Part shown: piece by piece, positions 24,101 to 38,390 of the stretch
How the letters are laid out: each line of letters begins with the position of its first letter
How positions within the stretch are numbered: the first letter of the stretch is position 1
Source: Balanoglossus misakiensis
Lineage: Eukaryota > Hemichordata
Direction of reading: 5' to 3'
Assembly: GCA_040954595.2 (NCBI GenBank)
Contig: CM082587.2
Location: 248,001-312,000, forward strand
DNA: 64,000 nucleotides
The notes under the pieces: generated by a model
What the model was told of the DNA's origin: nothing
Databases searched by the model: none
The model's input: the letters and a program-made list of their open reading frames with translations, nothing else
Program-made: the position numbers and the translations under genes

Positions 24101-25806
24101 ACCTGATCAAACAGAGTGGTTATGTATGGACACCAATTCTTGCATCAAATGCCTACAGGTCATCCATCCAATTCTACATCCAGATTAAAGGTCAACCAGT
24201 CTTAAGCAGCCTTTGAAGTCGAATGAGGGCATCGACAAACATCATTGGAAGATTTATGTTCAAGGTGCAAGTTAAAAGGGGCATAAGAAAATCAGAAAAT
24301 GAACTTCCTCAGATAACCTAGAATGTACCTGGTGACCCCAGTGTATATAACAAAATGTGGTGAGGCCACGACCTCGAATATAGGTCATGCCCAAGGGGCA
24401 AAGTTTTATTTGTGACAACTTTCCAGATCATCCAGAGAGACAATAAATGAACAAATCAGAGCAACAAAAATAGCTTAATTTTCCTATAAGCAACTTCTCT
24501 TAGAGAATAGCATGCACAATTTGACAAGCAACAAACCTTTTCTATTCATATGTCAAACAAGTGGCTGAGGTGAAAACAAATGAACTATGTTGCCTTTACC
24601 TAATCAAAAGCCTGCAGGCTCTCAAATGTCAAAAGATCCAAATTTCTACGGTGATTCAAATAATCTTGTTTGAATTCCAGTGACAACACAACCAACAAGA
24701 CAAGAAAAACCTGTAATTTAACCTGAATATCGTACTGCCACTTTTTGTTACTGTTACAAGTGTCCCGAAATGTTACACAACTACTGATGAAAGCGAGGAA
24801 GTTTCGGGACAAATTTTTCACAAAATACAATGCATGATGGTCAAATATGGATCTGGCTGAAAGATATTGCAGAGGTTAACATTCAATCTTACAATAAGGC
24901 AAGTAAATGTAATGACTCTGCAAACACTTTGGACAGAATTCGCTGCTGTCAAATCAATACAACAAGCAGGATGACACCTTATGACCTCCACACAATAAAA
25001 CCATGTTCCCAGTACATTCCATCAAAATACACTGTATCAAGGTCATTCAAAGCATGATATCATCACAATTCTAAGAAGCGATATATAAAAGGAAATTGAC
25101 ACAAATCCACCATATCACCAAAATCAAGAATTCTGGCATCTCATACAGTACACGACCGAAACATCAATATTTCGACGCAGGTTCAAACAAAGGAAATATT
25201 CACAGGCACAGAAGCCATTGTATTCGCATTACAATCTCGGGTCGACCAATGCAACGCTATGCATGCACGGGGACCATGTGGGCCAGTATATAGCTACTTC
25301 CTGGATATAAACACACTTTTGGCAATTTCTGAGGCAAATAACGACTATAATTCCAAACAATCGTATATGTCCAGAAATTGGGTGTATTAAATGAAAACGA
25401 CAACCTGGTGTCAATTATTCTGCGTTTCCTCCATTGGCGTTTATTCCCAATTTTCTAGAATTTTCCATATTTTCAAAAGCTCTTCGAAGACTTAACTGAT
25501 GTCAAAACACACTAAATATATCATCAAAATACACATTATTTAGCCGTTGACAACGTCCTTCAAATATTGACGTGAATTTTCGCATTAACGCGCACCTTTT
25601 CCATGTTAATCAAAAGCATGTCATACAAGACTCTTGAGCTGAACACATAAAGCCGTCCTTCACCGAACTACTACTCGTTCACTTCTTGCCCCCTCTGTCA
25701 AGTTAAAACTAGGTCATATAGGCAAAATATTAGTATAGTACCCTTGCTGGATGTTGTGTGCTGACTGCTGATAGCCGTGCAGTGCCGGATGGCTCTTGGT
25801 ATCCAT
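9147..25806 (-). CDS. BRD4: BET-family double bromodomain protein with BRD4-type C-terminus, 1403 aa, 24 exons
   Basis: Nuclear reader of acetylated histones that recruits P-TEFb and Mediator to promoters. Coding exons in transcript order: 25742-25806, 23652-23865, 23277-23414, 22928-23074, 22283-22514, 21926-22089, 21483-21761, 20582-20683, 19987-20115, 19664-19858, 19016-19317, 18731-18852, 18366-18536, 17822-17947, 17486-17632, 14289-14437, 13596-13716, 13112-13336, 12268-12924, 11055-11146, 10223-10369, 9800-9891, 9414-9543, 9147-9212 (4212 nt, in frame). BD1 spans about residues 100-210 with WPF 125-127 and acetyl-lysine-binding Asn184. BD2 spans about 390-505 with WPF 417-419 and Asn476. 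Then follow an acidic/Ser run, a K/E-rich basic stretch, the NET domain (about 678-753), a BRD2/3-like [13 protein letters not shown] coiled coil, a Ser/Asp SEED run, a Pro/Thr repeat exon, the GSWSNLAKS motif and a C-terminal P-TEFb-interacting end (IDMNRQSD). The start codon rests on frame closure only; the exon 1 donor is weak. It looks like a pre-duplication BET, so the symbol marks the closest architecture, not strict orthology. Confidence 0.95.
14018..14215. repeat. Three-copy tandem repeat in a BET intron
   Basis: Units start at 14018, 14086 and 14147, each opening AGCTATATGATCTTGACC. Unit length is about 68, 61 and 68 bases; the middle copy lacks seven bases at its end, and the third differs by one base (GAATACAG for GAACACAG). 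It lies in the 3-kb intron between exons 15 and 16. The near-identity implies recent expansion. Confidence 0.95.
18050..18200. repeat. ~150-bp BET-intron repeat, copy A
   Basis: A 151-bp block from CTGTTCCCATGGCATG to CCCAATGAGGTATT, base-for-base identical by eye to copy C at 20966-21116 and about five differences from copy B at 20229-20378. It lies in the intron just 3' of the NET-domain exon. Unlike B and C, copy A shares no flanking sequence with the others, so the core seems to be the unit that moved. No clear terminal inverted repeats were seen. Confidence 0.95.
20229..20378. repeat. ~150-bp BET-intron repeat, copy B
   Basis: Diverged copy (about four substitutions and one deletion against A and C) in the intron that splits BD2. 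Homology with copy C extends at lower identity about 30 bases upstream (GTCATATTGATGAGATC) and about 45 bases downstream, so B and C share a longer duplicated segment. Confidence 0.95.
20966..21116. repeat. ~150-bp BET-intron repeat, copy C
   Basis: Identical in core to copy A. It lies in the intron immediately upstream (transcript order) of the exon encoding the WPF shelf of BD2. A small perfect hairpin (TCATG, four-base loop, CATGA) inside the core is intact in A and C and broken in B. Confidence 0.95.
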
Positions 25807-27006
25807 TCTGGAACCAGGATTCAGATCTAGATTCGTAGAGCGTCCGAACAGCAGCAATGGCGGTTCAGCATCAACAACAACTTCAATTTATACACGGGGC
25901 CCAATTGTGATTGGTCAAATTCAGTCACATGGTACAATCCAGTGGAAAATTTTGCCAATTTTCGGTGGATTTACCAAGTAAAAATGAAAAATAATGACCA
26001 CTGTTGGTGACATATGCCCTTAGGAGTATCCAAGGGAGATAAAATGGTAAAATGTCTCACTTTTTACCGATGAACTTGCCCACTTTCCGAACGAAATTTG
26101 TACGCGTCACCAACGAGAAAACAAAATGTCAACGTCAGCACGAGCTTTCTGTACGCTGATTGGCCAGACTTGGTCAGCTGATAAAATACCTTCAAATTTA
26201 GCTAAATGACAGACATGTTTCGTCCAAAAACGCATAGATTTTCAAGGGTAACGAAAGACTACATGTTATCCCTGCCATGTGTCCTATTAGAAATGGCTCA
26301 ACTGTGGGAAAAGTACAATATTAGAGGAAAAATACATGCACGCGGGAAAAAATGTTTGCGCATGGGCAAATGTGACGTGTTTTACAGATCATGCGTCGCA
26401 ACCTTTCACCTATCATCCACGCCATTTTCGTTTTCCCGCTGATGCCAGAAATCGTGCACCCTATGTGGTGTATCATTGTTATTTTCACCGGAATATTTCA
26501 ACGCCAGTGGTCTTTTACTTCTTGCAAAAATAAAAAGGTATAACAACTGTCGGAACAGTTGCATGACATAGGTGAGTATTTTATCATTACCTGCAACTCG
26601 GCGACGATTGTAGCGACCGGGTTTTCCGACCATGCTTCAATCTCGATCTGTTTGCATGCACATGAAAACAAAAGCAATGTGACCCGAGCATCATCAACAC
26701 TGTAATTCGACCGCGACCATGCCCTTCACCATGACTTTGGGAAAGATAAATGACGGGAAAACGTTTGCTAAGCTATTTTGTATTGTTAACTTATGATTGC
26801 GTACGAAGATGTTTATGAATATTAAGAATGAGTAAAATATTGTGTTAATATCATGTCGTGTTAGTCACATCTGAAATCGACACTGGTGACAAGGTTGTGG
26901 TAAACGTTGTATTGCTCTCACATTTGGGATGCTTTTTCAAGGTCAGACTCTGCTAGTACAATTTATAGTATAATCATCATGTGTGTTTATGTTTTTCAGG
27001 TTTGAA
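25807..27006. promoter_or_regulatory. Divergent BET/WDR5 promoter interval
   Basis: The 1.2 kb between the BET start codon (minus) and the WDR5 start codon (plus) should hold both promoters. Inverted CCAAT boxes (ATTGG) occur at 25910-25914 and 26159-26163. A good plus-strand donor (GTGAGT) begins at 26570, and WDR5 has an acceptor at 26999-27000 only six bases before its ATG, implying a non-coding first WDR5 exon ending near 26569. On the minus strand, 26591-26633 is an ATG-led 14-codon frame ending at a GTAATG donor; its phase does not fit BET exon 2, so its meaning is unknown. Confidence 0.5.
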
Positions 27007-30142
<3,136 letters not shown>

Positions 30143-30862
30143 GATCAGCAAAGGTCTTAACAACCTTCTCTGTGTACATAGCACTGAACATTTCACATAC
30201 AGATTTCTTGTTTCTGACAGACGTCAATTTCAGGATGGAGGGAACACAGAATTGAAAAAGTGGGCCAAATATTTATGTTTTACTGGCATTTGGTTTTGTC
30301 AGGTGACTGTACCGTTTATTTATATTATTAGGCTGTGCAGTTATCAAGTTTATCACTGAAATTAATGTTTGCTAAACACATTGTGACTGAACGAACACAC
30401 TTGGATGACTCCAATGTTATCTATTTAAAGGGGGCAAAGCAGACAAGTCTTTCTTCATTGTTTTTTTCAAATCTATGAATATGTTGTCTTGCCAACTAGA
30501 TAAATGAACATACTAGAAAAAAATGGCAGCAAGTATTTAAGTTCTTTCAGCTTAATTGTTCCACTGCAGACTGCAGGTGAATTTAATAACGGATCTTCAA
30601 CTCTAGATTAATTTGTGAAAAACATAGGAAACTAATTTGGCATTCTCCAAGTGTGCAAGTATACTTGTATAAAATTGTTTACATATGGACTTGTGTTATC
30701 GTCAGACTATTAAAGTGAATGGGTCTGGCAAGCATTTATTGGCAGGATATAGAAATCTTGTCACTTTTTTATGTAAGGCATTCAAATATTTCCTACAGAA
30801 GTTTCACTTTTTTGGCTACACAGTTGTTTTAGGTATGTGTACCATCAAAGATTTTCAGCATC

Positions 30863-30868
30863 AATAAA
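30863..30868 (+). terminator. Probable WDR5 polyadenylation signal
   Basis: AATAAA about 720 bases after the WDR5 stop, the best-placed signal downstream. No coding content is seen between stop and signal, so 30143 to about 30890 is taken as 3' UTR. Confidence 0.5.
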
Positions 30869-31436
30869 ATTTCTCATGAACTACATGTGGCCTAGATAGA
30901 CCTTAATTTTTGTTGATGTGTGAATTTGGCTGACAGAGAGTTGTGTGATGGTAAACTTAAAGAGTTTCATTAGATATGTCACATGACTGTCTCAATGAGT
31001 CACTCTGAAACTGCCTGTTTTCATATGTTCAATGTCATGGCAACATCAAACTGCACTGTACTCAGCTGTCACCAGTTAGGAGGATACATTCATGATAAGA
31101 ATCTATAAGCAATATTAATAACAAGATGTCCCCGTAACAAATCTTAATTAAATGTCAGTTGATAAAGAAGACAAGCCTTGTCTGTTGTCACAAACATGTC
31201 ATTATACCAAGGTACTTCAACATGAAGTGTCAAAACGAGGATTTACAACTGATGATATTGGGGCCATGTCAAATCATTATTGATTACAGCCGACGAAGTC
31301 AATTTGATCTGATAAAGGAAAAAAATGATATCAGACGTCTCTGATGACAACATGCTAGTACCAAACAACGTCTGGAAGTAAAAGGATAGAATTATCATAA
31401 TGTATGTAGCAACATAATGTTCCTCACAGTAACGTA

Positions 31437-31505
31437 GCCGGACCCTGAATCGAACTGCCAACCCACTTAATTAAAAGCTCTGAGATCCATTATATCACTG
31501 GATGA
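31437..31505 (-). repeat. Possible tRNA-derived SINE head
   Basis: On the minus strand, CAGTTCGATTCAGG resembles an RNA polymerase III B box. About 35 bases upstream, TGATATAATGG resembles a degenerate A box at near-tRNA spacing, with TTTT in the anticodon-loop region. The acceptor stem does not pair, so it is not a functional tRNA. No SINE tail or target duplication was recognised. Confidence 0.3.
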
Positions 31506-32404
31506 CAGTTGACAGACCCGTTTCTTTGAAGTTTTGTTCCCAGAGATATTAGATGGACTGTGCCTGAGAGAAGTTCGCTTGTATAACTCTATTGTCGCCT
31601 ATTGTTCCTGCAAGTGGACCAATGAGGGCGCTATTCTAGCCTATTCAGCAGTTGTTCGTGAACGGGTGCCAAGCAAGAGACAGGTACGTCGTCGTCCCGA
31701 TGTTTTCTATAACCACCTTATATTGGTGAGGTCAAGCCAGTGGATTTACGACAACCACTTCTGGACCAGTAAACACACAAGGCTAAATCCTAGCAATTCT
31801 CAGCAATTAGCCAATCCATCGCCCAATAACGATTCACCCAAATAATTGTAACCACGATGGTTAGCATCATTCAAATAATTTTAGTCCTTCTTATAATGGA
31901 TCCATTAACTACCAACAACATATTCCTTGCTCCCTATAATTAATAGTCGGCCCTTTCGATTCCTACCCCCATGCAAGGTCTCTCCACACGCACCGTGCTA
32001 TAACAAATATAGATACAAGAAATACACATATACATACTAGTGATGAATTGTCTCTAGTCATTGTACGCGAGACAACATAATCCGACTAGTGATCTAAGAT
32101 TAGCCTTGTTGGACCTGAGTGGTTATCATACGGGGTAAATAAACAAATAAATAAAGAATTACATGAATTCATGCGAAATATGAAACATTGTAGGCCTAAC
32201 TTCACAATTAATGGTACCGAGTCATTGCCCGGCCTCGAATAAAAGTACAAGATGCCTTTACAGTGTTGATGCAAGCTTGCTTATTATATCGTCGCATGGA
32301 ATTGCTCAGATAACAGGTAAATATATTAGAATGTGGCCAAATGTGGTGTATTCATGGACATTCTAGCACGTACGGTTAAGTCTGGTTTGTTCGTTTGTAC
32401 CCTG

Positions 32405-32522
32405 GGTTTTGACAGTATTATTTGATTTTGTATTCTTTGACAATGTTTTACTGCACTGAAATATGGTTTTGACAGTATTATTTGATTTTGTATTCTTTGA
32501 CAATGTTTTACTGCACTGAAAT
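32405..32522. repeat. Exact tandem duplication, period 60
   Basis: The block from GGTTTTGACAGTATTATTTG to CTGCACTGAAAT occurs twice, offset by exactly 60 bases, with no difference across about 58 bases. It is either a very recent duplication or an assembly artefact. Confidence 0.95.
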
Positions 32523-34302
32523 GTTCTCAAGCATTACATGCATCATCACCGCTGCGCCGATCCGTTATTATGTTTGCCAGACGCGATCTTCCTTTGACAA
32601 CGTTTTTACTCGTCTAGGGTCTGGGTTTGACGACGCGACGAGAAGTGTGACGTCTTAGTGATGTGATGAGATTTAGTCACTTGACAGAGTGACATTTTGA
32701 AAAAGTCTCATTTGAACACCTGTTTTTACAGACGTGATGGCATGTATACACATTTGTAAATGACATAGTCGTTTGAGTATCAACGATTGTCAAACTGGTC
32801 CATATTGAAATCCCAGACATAAATTATTACAGTTCATAGCGGAATGGTGGGGTACTGCCAAAAACCAACTGAACCCAACAACATGAAATGGTTATGACGT
32901 AATGTGTCCAGAGGATATAACTTTATAAGACGGAACAAAATCCTAATAATTGTATATCGTTGGATCACATTGTGTTGCTAACATCTATACTTAAATTCAC
33001 AAATTCTTCAAAGGTCAACTGTGGTTAAGCCCTGATCGTAGGAGTCGATAAGGTGCATCGATTATTACCACTGTCCGAAAAGCACATCATCAAAGCTGCG
33101 TTGCCATCGCCAGACAAATGTTCGTGTAACTTATCTCTCGTCAAAAAGATATTATATTATATCATATCATATAGGTTCCGCTGCGTCTGAAATCCAGGGA
33201 GGTGAAAATTTTCTCCTGGGTCTGTGGCTTATAAGAGCCTATGCTGCATCACGGTGCAACCGTGCAACCAATTTATCGACATCAGTCAAGCAATGAGCTC
33301 TACTCTTCGTCACAATTGAACGGAAAAGGTTAAACTGCTGACCCCAAAGCAATTGAACCAGATTCAACCAATTCAACTAACAGGAGTGGGCCAATTTATT
33401 TTGTCTCGGTTTTGACGGTTGTACAGCAAAACACGACTTATCAGAACAAGAGATACTTGGACTTGCGAACCGACGCTCATGGTACCAACTAAACAGAGTG
33501 ATAACAACTATTACAATAATAAATCCAAATTTAATAAAGTCAGTCGCACTTTGTAAATGGGGTCTAATTAAATTTGAGAAGGAAATAGTCAGTGCTACGT
33601 TATGTTACCTTGGTGTCAGTGTTCATACCCCAAACTTTGTTGCTGTTGAGCCCTTGTCTGACCAATTCATATTTCATCACGAAGTATAATGCAAAGTAAA
33701 GACAAGTTTAAACCCCAGTCAGTGGATGCCAATTAACGCCGTTCTTTGCACAGGTTCACTGTTGCCCCCATTTATGTTCATACAAACAACTTAAATCGTT
33801 GCGATGGGTTGTTTGACTCGCCTATCCCACCTGAAAATGCAGTCTATCAGAATTTTATAATGTTCTCGCTCCAGATAGGAGCATGAAATATTACTCACTG
33901 TCTGTGTTGATTGATATATAACAATATTTCAAAAAACAATTTACGTGTGGAGTGGTTTAATAACCACCCGTACTCAGAACCCTTTTATTATTAATGTCAT
34001 AAAAGTGTTGCGACCTCACTATTATTGTGTTGTTCGTGTCATTTGATGTATAGCCGTGGATTTAAGCTGAGATTATTATCACGGGTACGTCAGAGTTCAG
34101 CGGTTTCTGACAATGTCCCACCCGTCCAGTAAAGCACACACCAACTGTCGACCATCGTATGCATACTGTCTTTCAACGGCAGCCAATTATTGAAGTATAC
34201 GAAAAAAGAATAAAGATGCGTAGAAATATTTGACAAACACGAGACATCGACAGTAAACCAGGAGCACAACATCAGTGAGAGACTAATGGTCAACACTGAA
34301 CA

Positions 34303-34392
34303 CAACAGACAGACAGACAGGTAGACAGACAGATGAAATAAACAATCGACCGACCAACCGACCAACCAACCAACAAACCAACCAACCAACAA
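34303..34392. repeat. Short tetranucleotide repeats
   Basis: An imperfect ACAG run (about 34303-34334) is followed by an imperfect AACC/GACC run (about 34348-34392). Ordinary microsatellite sequence about 570 bases upstream of the CAP gene. Confidence 0.9.
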
Positions 34393-34960
34393 AGAATTTC
34401 AACAACCAACCAAAAGATGTTCAATTAATTGACGAAATTGAAAAATAGCAACATGCGGCCTTCGTTGTCTGTTTGGACCAGGTTATTGTTGCATTGGTTA
34501 TTGTTACGAAGAATGTGCTGTGGCTACTGTCCAATAACTCTGCTGTCTCTTATGACGGAAGGTGAAATGATATACTGACAACTAGCAAGTTGCACGATGA
34601 TTGGACAGAATGGAAAGCAACGTGTGAAAGAAACCAATCACATGCGTCAACACACATTAGGTGTAACAAATCACGTATTTCCATATAATCACTAAGCTGT
34701 GTCACCCCAGTATATAGTACATGACAATTTCAGGTAAACCTTCATTCAAGAATACACTGCACTAGTGGAAGTCGCATTACTGGAAGGGTCTATTTTAATC
34801 GCAGCAAGCATTAAAATCGCTCGAAACCGTTAAGTAACCGTGACGTTCAGAAATCAAACCTGCCTCACCTTCATTCACAGGATCGAACTCTAACCATCGA
34901 TGTGCTAATCTTTTTAACGGAACCGCGGAACAAACTTTTTGCAAACAAAAAGCAGAAAGT

Positions 34961-37900
34961 ATGTCGAGATTGCCGGTATCCCCGACACGTTTTCCGTTAT
35001 TCGGAGTGCTTAGCTGCGGCTACGTATTTCTGTTAGTGACATCGAGTCCATATCTCAACGGAAAAACGGCCAGGGCACAATCAAACGATCCAAAATCGGT
35101 GGTTTATGAAAAGAATTTTCACAGAAGCACAGAAGAGGATCTGGGGCCGTGGATCTGGCCTTTCACCGAGAATCAGATCAACGCAATTGTAGATACACAT
35201 AACGACCTCAGACGGATTGTGGAACCAGACGCCTCGGATATGATGAAAATGGTAAGGTGGCAAAGTTGTACTTGTAACAGGTTGTTATCTTAGAAATCTT
35301 TTTCGGGCATTTAGTTCCCTAGGTGTTGGTAAACTCAAATGACAAGTCTAGCACTCTAAACGGATAACAGATCATAAAAGATCATACATGATTGGCTCAA
35401 ATATAAACGAAACCTAAATAATAATTTTAATCCATTTTCCCCACAGTTTAACATTAACTAATACATTAGGCAACCAAATATTCCAGGTCTGTACTGAATA
35501 TATATGTTCACATGCGAATTTCTTTTTATTTTAGGTTTGGGACGAGGAGCTGGCAATGTTAGCTCAAAATTGGTCAGAAGGATGCGTCTTTGCTCATCCC
35601 AGTTACCCAGTTGACTACGGGCAGAATTTAGCCACGCATAGCGAGTGAGTGTGCGTGCGTTGAAAAAGGCATTTGCTATCTGTTGAGGGTCAGATGTTCA
35701 CATTAAACTAAATGTAAAATATGGACAAAGTGGCGCCAGAATGATAACTGTAGTCCGCCATGCCATTCAAAAGGTTGTCACCCTCAAGTAAAGATCTGTC
35801 AGTTACAATTATGAAGGTGGGAGTGGGGCTAGAACTTTAGACTGACTGCCACAAAGCTACTGATGATTGACATGTGTATAACCCGCAAGGCTCCATTTAC
35901 ATTTTTGCATGAATGTTGATAATAAAACGAATCTCGGATTTCAGCATAGTCACAGCTATCTATGCATGGTTCAGCGAAACTGCATATTATGATTATGAAA
36001 CTATGACGTGCGAAGCAGGCAAGATGTGCGGTCATTATACACAGGTATGGTTATGAAACACAAGACATCAACTTGACATTGAACTGTGTATTATTCCATT
36101 AGGTTATCTACGGTCACTTTCTTCTTTTCAACTCCAAGAGAGAATCCAAAATGTTAAATTATTAAAGTCACCTACGCCACCACCACAAACTTCAAATCCG
36201 AAATAATAAAAACTCATTCTAATCGCAAATGCAGGTAGTATGGGCCCCGTCTTACCAAGTAGGTTGTGGAATCGAAGACTGTGGAGTTTGGCACATAACA
36301 ACGTGTAACTATAGACCAGCGTAAGTACAGCATTCATTATCCTACGATGCTTCTAAAAATGTGGTATTGATCGCCTATAGCCACTGCATACTTTGCAAGG
36401 AAGCACGTTTATAAACTCTATGGACACTAGAAATGGGCTCATTATCATTGCTACAAACCATACAGTCACCGTGTGGCTGAAATCGTCATGACCATGTCTA
36501 TTATGAACTGAAACGTATCTTATAAACACCCAATCATGACTGTATTAAGGCCAAGAATATCAATTTTTGCTGATTGTATTGTTCATGTTGTTCTACCTGT
36601 AGGGGCAATTCCCCAGGCAATCATCCCTATCAAAATGGTTACGCCTGTTCCCAGTGTCCCTCTCCAAGCTGGTGTGAAGACAGACTATGTAGTTAGTACT
36701 TTTCAACGCAACTGCTACATTAAATACAAATACTGTGTAAAAACCAAACTGAATGTAAACAGTCGTATACGACACGTGTTAACAAGCTAGAACTTTGAAA
36801 AGTTTTGACTTTGTAGGCTGTATATCGTAGGAACCACGATTGTTCGGTAAGAACCACGGCTATGCATGAAACTGCCTATCTAAGAACCTTGATGATATGA
36901 GAGAGCTATAGAGCGGTAATTGTTAATTTTTAATGAGAAATTATCATCGCATCGACTAAAATTTAGACTTTGTAAAAAAGACAAGTGATTGATCAATTGA
37001 ACAATGTTCATGAAAGTATTTCGTCGAGCCTAAGAGACTGCGTAATTTCATTTTTAGATCCAGAATGCAAAATCGAAGGGAGGCTGAATTGCGGTAAGTA
37101 TTTTAACTTCTGGTGTGATAATCGTCATCTTTACATAATGTTGACTGGAATGGCTTATTTCTCATTGTATTAAAGGGACATTGTGGTAATATGTTAGAGA
37201 AAATTAATATAAGTACTGACAATAGCGTAGCCTACAAAAACATTTATATCTTTCCTTGATACGTGTCATTCCAGATTGTACTCTTTTGTGTCTGAACTGT
37301 GCCGTAACTAACCACGACGAATGTACGTGCTCGTGCAAGCCAGGCTGGATGGGTATCGACTGTGCAGGTAGGAAGTGAAAGCGCCCTCTATCCTCAAAAA
37401 AGCCGCAGAGTTTCTGCTTCTGGTTGCATCAATTCGGGAGTTTGGCGAAATGTTAGCACTATAAGCAAAATATAACTTACCGTTTTTGGTCTCCCTCTCT
37501 CTTCCCAAGATGAATGCGCAGACACGCATAATAACTGCGGGGTGGGATGGCCGGACTTTTTATGTGGTCGACCTGGATGGGAATTCGTTGATGATTTCTG
37601 TGTAGAAATGTGTGGACACTGTGGTAAGAAAATTTTCGTGCTTTTCGTGTTTATTTGGTTTATTCCCGCCCCCAATTACGTTGGCATCGGTATGTTTTTA
37701 ACCACTGAAATTTACTTCAAGATGGCGGATTGTTATCTTTCGCAAATGTCGAAACATCACAGTGTTGCTCACACTTGTGTTATCGTTCTCATTCAGACGC
37801 GGGTCCCTATGATCCAGTAGAGCATTGCTGTAACGGTCTTGAGTGTGCAACCGGTTTGGTGGATGGAAATACTTGTGAATGTCAGTGTTTCGAAGATAGG

Positions 37901-38390
37901 GGAGAGGAACTTTCGTGTGGTAAGATGCGACAGTTTCTAAAGCACAATGGTTGAAATTTCGTTGGCACCAATAACATTGCAGGTTATACATATATGCGAG
38001 GCTATAAAAAGCTACAATCTTACATATGGTTAACCCTTTGGTTCCCATATTGCTTCGATGCATTGTCCATACGATCTATACAATTTTCCCTTCCCAGACC
38101 TACTCCTAACTACAACGCGTCTAACAACATCTCCCGAAAGCACGGTTGTAACCAGGACCGGTCACCCTGCAAGTGACCCAGCCTCAGAATCCAGTAATGG
38201 TGGCCTCGTTTTGGCCTTCGTCATCACCTGTTGCATCATAGCCTACGTCATCCTTGCCGCGTGTCTCACCTGGAAACTGTATCTAAGCAACAATAAAGTG
38301 TACGTAGACGAACGGACTTCCGTTTCAAAGGATTCACCTGTGGATTCGCGGAGTTCGACCGCCCCAATTATTGCCTGGACTAAAAAATAA
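34961..38390 (+). CDS. Membrane-anchored CAP (CRISP/PI16-like) protein with Cys-rich EGF-like repeats, 444 aa
   Basis: Ten exons: 34961-35251, 35535-35644, 35945-36044, 36235-36320, 36603-36691, 37058-37093, 37275-37367, 37510-37623, 37797-37919, 38098-38390 (1335 nt, in frame). A hydrophobic leader (about residues 13-30) precedes the CAP domain (about 70-215), with His80 in DTHNDLRR, GHYTQVVW at 163-170 and CNYRP. Then comes the CRISP hinge (PYQNGYACSQCPSPSWC) and three Cys-rich modules, the first EGF-like (CTCSCKPGWMGIDC). A Thr/Ser-rich stalk, a membrane span at about 383-405 and a tail of about 38 residues end the protein. The cavity residue usually Glu in GENL is Gln127 (GQNL), as in CRISPLD-type proteins; Glu152 and His164 are kept. 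The donor after 36691 (GTTAGT) is weak, and 37058-37093 is a 36-base micro-exon; both are supported only by frame and cysteine pattern. Ligand and role are not known from sequence. Confidence 0.85.

Larger units (their letters stand above)
30869..34960. other. Gene-poor spacer between WDR5 and the CAP gene
   Basis: Four kilobases without a recognisable exon. It contains a tRNA-like trace (about 31437-31505), an exact tandem duplication (32405-32522), an AT dinucleotide-rich patch near 33150-33172 and short tetranucleotide repeats (34303-34392). A 103-codon open frame at 31534-31845 has no domain signature. The last few hundred bases should include the CAP-gene promoter and 5' UTR; no convincing element could be assigned. 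Confidence 0.5.

Noticed and set aside
34878-34925. Second B-box-like motif (minus strand TTCGATCC) near the CAP gene
   Set aside because: The nearest A-box-like word is far too close for a tRNA and no cloverleaf can be drawn.
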